64,000 bases of DNA from Sphingomonas psychrolutea (lineage in GTDB: Bacteria; Pseudomonadota; Alphaproteobacteria; Sphingomonadales; Sphingomonadaceae): contig NZ_BMDW01000013.1 of NCBI RefSeq assembly GCF_014636175.1, positions 1 through 64,000 on the forward strand. Reading direction: 5' to 3'. Shown here in pieces: positions 60,367-64,000 of the stretch. Numbering within the stretch: position 1 is the stretch's first letter; each line of letters begins with the position of its first letter. Below the pieces are notes generated by a model, which saw only the letters and a list, made by a program, of their open reading frames with translations, had not been told where the DNA came from and did not search any database. The translations under genes were made by a program, and so were the position numbers.

Positions 60367-62871
60367 ATGAAAAGCCGGGAATCCGCATATCTGCGTCTTA
60401 AACGCACGCTCAATGCCGCGTCCGATCACGCATCGCTGGCAAAGGGCATCGGCCCGCGCAGCCGTTACGCCCCAATCCTGACCGCTGCCGCCGTGCTTGC
60501 TGGCTTCGCCGGCAACCCGGCACTGGCCCGTACCAACCCCGACACCGCCCCCGCGGCCCCGGTCTCGCCGCAGACCGACGCAGGTGCACAGACGAGCGAC
60601 CAGACCGCACCTGCGCCAACCGCTGCCAGCAATGGCGACATCATCGTCACAGCGACGCGCCGCGAGGAGTCGCTTTCGAAAGTGCCGCTGTCGATCACCG
60701 CGTTGACCGCAGATACACTGACGGCCCGCGTCGTAACCAAGGAGCAGGATCTCGCCTCGCTCGTCCCCGGCCTCGTCGTGAAGAACGGGCAAAACCAGAA
60801 CCAGCTCAGCTTTACGCTGCGCGGCCAGACGCTCGATCCGTTCTCGGGTGCTAGCCCAGCTGTGCTCACCTATCTGAACGAAGTGCCGTTCGGCGGCGGC
60901 AATTCGGCCACCTCTTTCTATGATTTCTCTTCGGTGCAGGTGCTGAAAGGCCCGCAAGGCACACTGTTCGGTCGCAACGCGACGGGCGGCGCGGTCCTCT
61001 ACACCTCGACTCTGCCGGGCAAGGACTTCGGCGGCTATCTGACCGTGCGCGGCGGCATGCGCAATACGCTCCAAGTTCAGGGCGCGATCGACATCCCGCT
61101 CATTACGGATGTCCTTCAGGTGCGCATCGCGGGCGATTACCAACGCCAGGACGGTTATGTACGCAACCGCCTCGCTGGCGGGACGCTCGGTAATACCGAC
61201 AACAAGTCCGGTCGCGCAACGATCGTCTTCCAGCCCAGTTCCGACATCAAGAACGTGACCGTTCTGCAATACAGCAAGTTCGGCGGGAATGAAGCGGCGA
61301 GCCAACTCTATTCCTATTACAAGCTGGGCGCGACCAACAATGGGTATGCGCTGACGACGACCCTTGATACGGTCTACGGCAACGGCTTCTTCCCCGGTGT
61401 AGGCGACGGGCCGCCGGGCAAGGGAACCTTCCCGGGCGCGGTCGCAGGGTATCTCGCCTATCAGCAAACACACCCGTACGACATTTATCTGTCGTACGAT
61501 CTACCGCACGATGCCGACAATTATTTCGCGCAGAATACGACGACAATAGATCTCAACAGCGCGACGACGTTCAAGAACATTTTTGGATATCAGAAGAGCT
61601 ATGCGAAGACTCCGGGCATCCTCAGCGGATCGCCATTCGCTTCGCTCGATCTGTACAACTCGACCGGCGCGTTCAAAGGTCCACCCGGCGGCGAAGTATT
61701 CCGCAACACCAGCCTCTCGGACGAAATTCAAATTCAGGGACAAGGGGCCAATGGCCGCCTGAAGTATATCATCGGCGGCTTCTACAATTACCAGACTCGC
61801 GAAGAAGGCATCCCGGTCATCGTCGGTGGCGAACTCGCCGCGCCACTCGGGCAAGTGCTCTATCACACGCGCAACACCGATGAATCGAAGGCATTGTACG
61901 CGCAGGCGACGTACGACCTGTCAGACGCCGTACAGGGCCTTAGCATCACCGCCGGCGGTCGCTATACGTGGGAAACGGTGGGCCAGACGCCCTACCCGGA
62001 CCATGTCTTTTTTGCGAATTTCCCACAGGAGCGGCGCGATTTGTCTGCGCCGAGCTGGAACTTCAACCTGCAATGGCAATTCAACTCCAACAATCAATTG
62101 TACTTCACGCAGCGCGGAAGCTTCCGATCCGGGAACTTCAACGGAGCAGTCGTCCCATATAATTTCGTGAATTTCTTTCAGAACGAATACACCCACGATT
62201 TCGAAGTCGGCTATAAATTCAACGGCAAGATCGCCGGCAAGCGCGCGCACTTCAACATCGCGCTGTACGATCAGATCGTCAGCAACGCACAGCATTCGCT
62301 GTACGCGGTGGTGGCTGGCGCCCCGTCCGCCTTTACCGTGAATGTGCCCGAGGCGCAGGTCAAAGGCGTCGAGGTCGATGGTGATATCGTACTGGTCGAT
62401 TGGCTTAAAATCGGTTTTGCGGGTGCCTACACCGACGCGAAATACACCAAGAACATCGTCGATCTGTCGCGTCAGACAGGCGTCGCAGGCTACAAGATCC
62501 CGTTCGACTCTTATCCCGACGCACCAAAGGTTTCCGGCTCGCTGTACGCGGATGTAACGCTGCCGGTTTCCGAGAAAATCGGCCGCGCCCACTTCCGCGC
62601 AGACTCTTTCTCGCAAACGTCGAGCTACTTCTCGAACAACAACAACTCGATCACCCCTGGTACACAAGTAAAGGGCTACACCACCGTAGCCCTGCGCCTC
62701 GGCATTGAGGACATCGCGGGCAGCCGCTTGTCGGCATCGGTTTACGCCAAGAACGTCTTCAACCGGCTCTATTACCAAGCCGGTTACGTCGAGGGGAATT
62801 CAGGCGGCTTTAACACCGTGATCGTGGGGGAGCCACGCACCGTCGCCGGTGAAATAACCTTCAAATTCTGA
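60367..62871 (+). CDS. TonB-dependent outer-membrane receptor
   Basis: An 834-residue receptor. The N-terminus has a long basic start then a hydrophobic APILTAAAVLAGFAG segment and a Pro/Ala/Thr-rich linker, signal-peptide-like overall. GDIIVTATRREESLSKVPLSI is the TonB-box/plug entry, with LKGPQGTLFGRNATGGAVLY in the plug and a C-terminal barrel ending EITFKF. I chose ATG 60367 because GGAGAAG lies just before it; an in-frame ATG at 60355 lacks that. It parallels the receptor at 24829 in plug sequence (NQNQLSFTLRGQTLDPF). Confidence 0.92.
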   Translation: MKSRESAYLRLKRTLNAASDHASLAKGIGPRSRYAPILTAAAVLAGFAGNPALARTNPDTAPAAPVSPQTDAGAQTSDQTAPAPTAASNGDIIVTATRREESLSKVPLSITALTADTLTARVVTKEQDLASLVPGLVVKNGQNQNQLSFTLRGQTLDPFSGASPAVLTYLNEVPFGGGNSATSFYDFSSVQVLKGPQGTLFGRNATGGAVLYTSTLPGKDFGGYLTVRGGMRNTLQVQGAIDIPLITDVLQVRIAGDYQRQDGYVRNRLAGGTLGNTDNKSGRATIVFQPSSDIKNVTVLQYSKFGGNEAASQLYSYYKLGATNNGYALTTTLDTVYGNGFFPGVGDGPPGKGTFPGAVAGYLAYQQTHPYDIYLSYDLPHDADNYFAQNTTTIDLNSATTFKNIFGYQKSYAKTPGILSGSPFASLDLYNSTGAFKGPPGGEVFRNTSLSDEIQIQGQGANGRLKYIIGGFYNYQTREEGIPVIVGGELAAPLGQVLYHTRNTDESKALYAQATYDLSDAVQGLSITAGGRYTWETVGQTPYPDHVFFANFPQERRDLSAPSWNFNLQWQFNSNNQLYFTQRGSFRSGNFNGAVVPYNFVNFFQNEYTHDFEVGYKFNGKIAGKRAHFNIALYDQIVSNAQHSLYAVVAGAPSAFTVNVPEAQVKGVEVDGDIVLVDWLKIGFAGAYTDAKYTKNIVDLSRQTGVAGYKIPFDSYPDAPKVSGSLYADVTLPVSEKIGRAHFRADSFSQTSSYFSNNNNSITPGTQVKGYTTVALRLGIEDIAGSRLSASVYAKNVFNRLYYQAGYVEGNSGGFNTVIVGEPRTVAGEITFKF

Positions 62872-63388
62872 GAGAACGAGCTTTTTATATGACGCACGGT
62901 GGTTGCTCGCCTCCTGATTGGGGCGGCAACCATTTTGCATTTTTGTAGCCAGCAGAAACGCTCGCTTGGTGGTCACCCGCGACCTGTGTGGCGGCGTAGG
63001 ATTACATGGCTTCTATCGCGTTTCTCGACTTTGACAATATTGGGGGCGGGATCGCCGCCACTTGAGGATCGGCCCTCAAAAGGGGCTCTGACGCAGTTTT
63101 GATGATTGGCTTCAGGTCGCTGCGATCACCCGTGCTCGGAGAAGGCTGAGATTTTTGCGGCCGTACATTTTGGTTTGACCAGCTTGAGTTTTGTGATTTG
63201 TCCCTCAGTCTGGCCGCTCAACTATGGGGAGACGATTGCGGCGGCGCGAGACAGAGTAGGGGCGGGTCGTAAGGCAGCCGTCAACCTGACTACGATCGAC
63301 ACCGTCATCCCGGGCTTTTCGATCACCAAGATTAAAGATGACCCGATCTGGTAATTTAAGCTGCCACTACCCGCATGAGCAGCAGTCA
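62872..63388. other. 517-bp gap between TonB receptor and integrase
   Basis: Apart from the terminator at its left end, no convincing gene is found. A frame at 63106-63354 begins with TTG and lacks a ribosome-binding site and family features. The sequence resembles degraded remnants at an island boundary, but I cannot name their origin. No tRNA-like attachment site is visible. Confidence 0.5.
62900..62945 (+). terminator. Terminator after the TonB receptor
   Basis: TGGTTGC (62900-62906) and GCAACCA (62926-62932) form a stem with further GCC/GGC pairing inside, followed by TTTTGCATTTTT. Standard form of a rho-independent terminator, 29 bases after the receptor stop. Confidence 0.75.
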
Positions 63389-64000
63389 TCAGACATCGAC
63401 CGCTAGATAGTCGGCCCAGTCCTGCATGAGCGTCACGCGCTTATCGATCGAGGTGCCCCGACGATAGGCGACCTCGACTTCGTTTCCTACGGCGTGAGCG
63501 AGGGCCGCTTCTGCGGTTTCTCTCGCATGGTCGGTAAGTTCGCCGGCCCAGTCGCGGAAGCTCGACCTGAAGCCGTGGACGGTGACCGATTGCTTCTTCA
63601 TGCGGCGCAGCACCATTTCCATACTCATGTTCGAGAGCGGACGCCCTTCCTTCGCGCCCGGGAAAACGAAGTCTCCTGTGCCACGCGGCAATACGTGTTG
63701 CGCACGAAGCACCACCAACGCGGCCCCCGACAGCGGCACAACATGGTTGATGCCGGATTTCATCCTTGCCGCGGGAATGGTCCACCTTGCGGCCTTAAGG
63801 TCGAACTCGGCCCAGACCGCATTCAGCGCCTCGCTCGTACGCGCAGCCGTTAGAATCGTAAAACGGAGCGCTTTGGGAGCGGAGCCTTCTTGCGCCGAGA
63901 GCCGCTGCATGAACGCTGCAACCTCGCCGAACGGCATCGCCGGATGATGACCGCGGTGCGACTTCTTCGTGCGCGCCGGCAGCAAGATCGAGAGGTGACC
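63389..64000 (-). CDS. P4-type tyrosine integrase, C-terminal part (partial at window edge)
   Basis: The frame is open to the right edge, so the N-terminus lies outside. The visible ~204 residues contain the catalytic domain of a phage/ICE integrase: ILTAARTSEALNAVW (first Arg), VTVHGFRSSFRDWAG (HxxR), ALAHAVGNEVEVAYRRG (His and nucleophile Tyr). All needed residues are present. The gene marks the right border of the region as a probable integrative island or remnant. Confidence 0.88.
   Translation of the reverse strand, partial: GHLSILLPARTKKSHRGHHPAMPFGEVAAFMQRLSAQEGSAPKALRFTILTAARTSEALNAVWAEFDLKAARWTIPAARMKSGINHVVPLSGAALVVLRAQHVLPRGTGDFVFPGAKEGRPLSNMSMEMVLRRMKKQSVTVHGFRSSFRDWAGELTDHARETAEAALAHAVGNEVEVAYRRGTSIDKRVTLMQDWADYLAVDV

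Noticed and set aside
60121-61473. 450-codon open frame on the minus strand
   Set aside because: It is antisense to the TonB receptor, has Arg/Ala-rich composition without motifs, and no ribosome-binding site; GC-rich antisense frames stay open by chance.
63106-63354. 82-codon plus-strand frame near the integrase
   Set aside because: TTG start without ribosome-binding site and no recognisable motif; left as unassigned boundary sequence.

Overview
The window is high-GC, densely coded DNA that looks like a catabolic island from an alphaproteobacterium, most likely a sphingomonad. The clues are two TonB-dependent receptors of the kind sphingomonads use for hydrophobic substrates, long runs of genes joined by ATGA overlaps, a RibBA whose GTP-cyclohydrolase half has no zinc cysteines, and many acyl-CoA enzymes alongside flavin monooxygenases. 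The left edge is the tail of an IS630-type transposase and the right edge is a P4-type tyrosine integrase that runs off the window. Both fit an acquired, rearranged region.

Layout. (1) 100-8093, minus strand: eight tightly coupled genes running from a fused HMG-CoA-synthase-like/OB-fold protein through SCP-2-type thiolase, MaoC hydratase, CitE-like lyase, acyl-CoA dehydrogenase, SDR and nitronate monooxygenase to a zinc-free MDR reductase. (2) 8222-18091, plus strand: an SDR with an internal deletion, an acyl-CoA dehydrogenase, then a module resembling badR-badH-badI of alicyclic-ring degradation (MarR regulator, BadH-like dehydrogenase, thioesterase, BadI-like ring hydrolase), then CoA-transferase, BKACE, CoA ligase, enoyl-CoA hydratase and a tyrosine phosphatase. 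(3) 18185-24201: aldehyde dehydrogenase, a relic of a second one, and a four-gene operon of alcohol dehydrogenase, DUF7064-like protein, phosphotransferase and a helical hypothetical. (4) 24829-39792: TonB receptor and a long operon of GST, LLM flavoenzyme, HAPMO-like Baeyer-Villiger monooxygenase, beta-oxidation enzymes, CoA ligase, SnoaL-like protein, second BKACE, cyclase-family hydrolase and SDR, followed by an opposing alpha/beta hydrolase. (5) 39921-46478: TetR regulator and a graveyard of mobile DNA: ISAs1-family remnant, IS21-family remnant with intact istB, probable IS66 tail, a small unrecognised element with a 59-bp inverted repeat, and a complete ISAs1-family copy with a 10-bp target duplication. 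(6) 46708-54055, minus strand: LLM flavoenzyme, crotonase-like protein, SMP-30 lactonase, TetR, zinc alcohol dehydrogenase, a CYP101-like P450, enoyl-CoA hydratase and flavin reductase. (7) 54222-62871: CoA ligase, RibBA, SDR, VOC protein, TetR, LLM flavoenzyme and second TonB receptor.

How it may work together (inference): the receptors import a hydrophobic alicyclic or terpenoid-like compound. The P450 hydroxylates it, an alcohol dehydrogenase makes a ketone, and LLM or Baeyer-Villiger monooxygenases make a lactone that SMP-30 opens. CoA ligases activate the acids, BadH/BadI-like enzymes cleave a carbocycle, and thiolase, BKACE and CitE-like lyases finish the chain. Flavin reductase and RibBA would supply FMN(H2). 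The first half of this logic parallels camphor degradation and the second half parallels cyclohexanecarboxylate degradation. No ferredoxin or ferredoxin reductase for the P450 is visible. No tRNA, rRNA or CRISPR array was seen.
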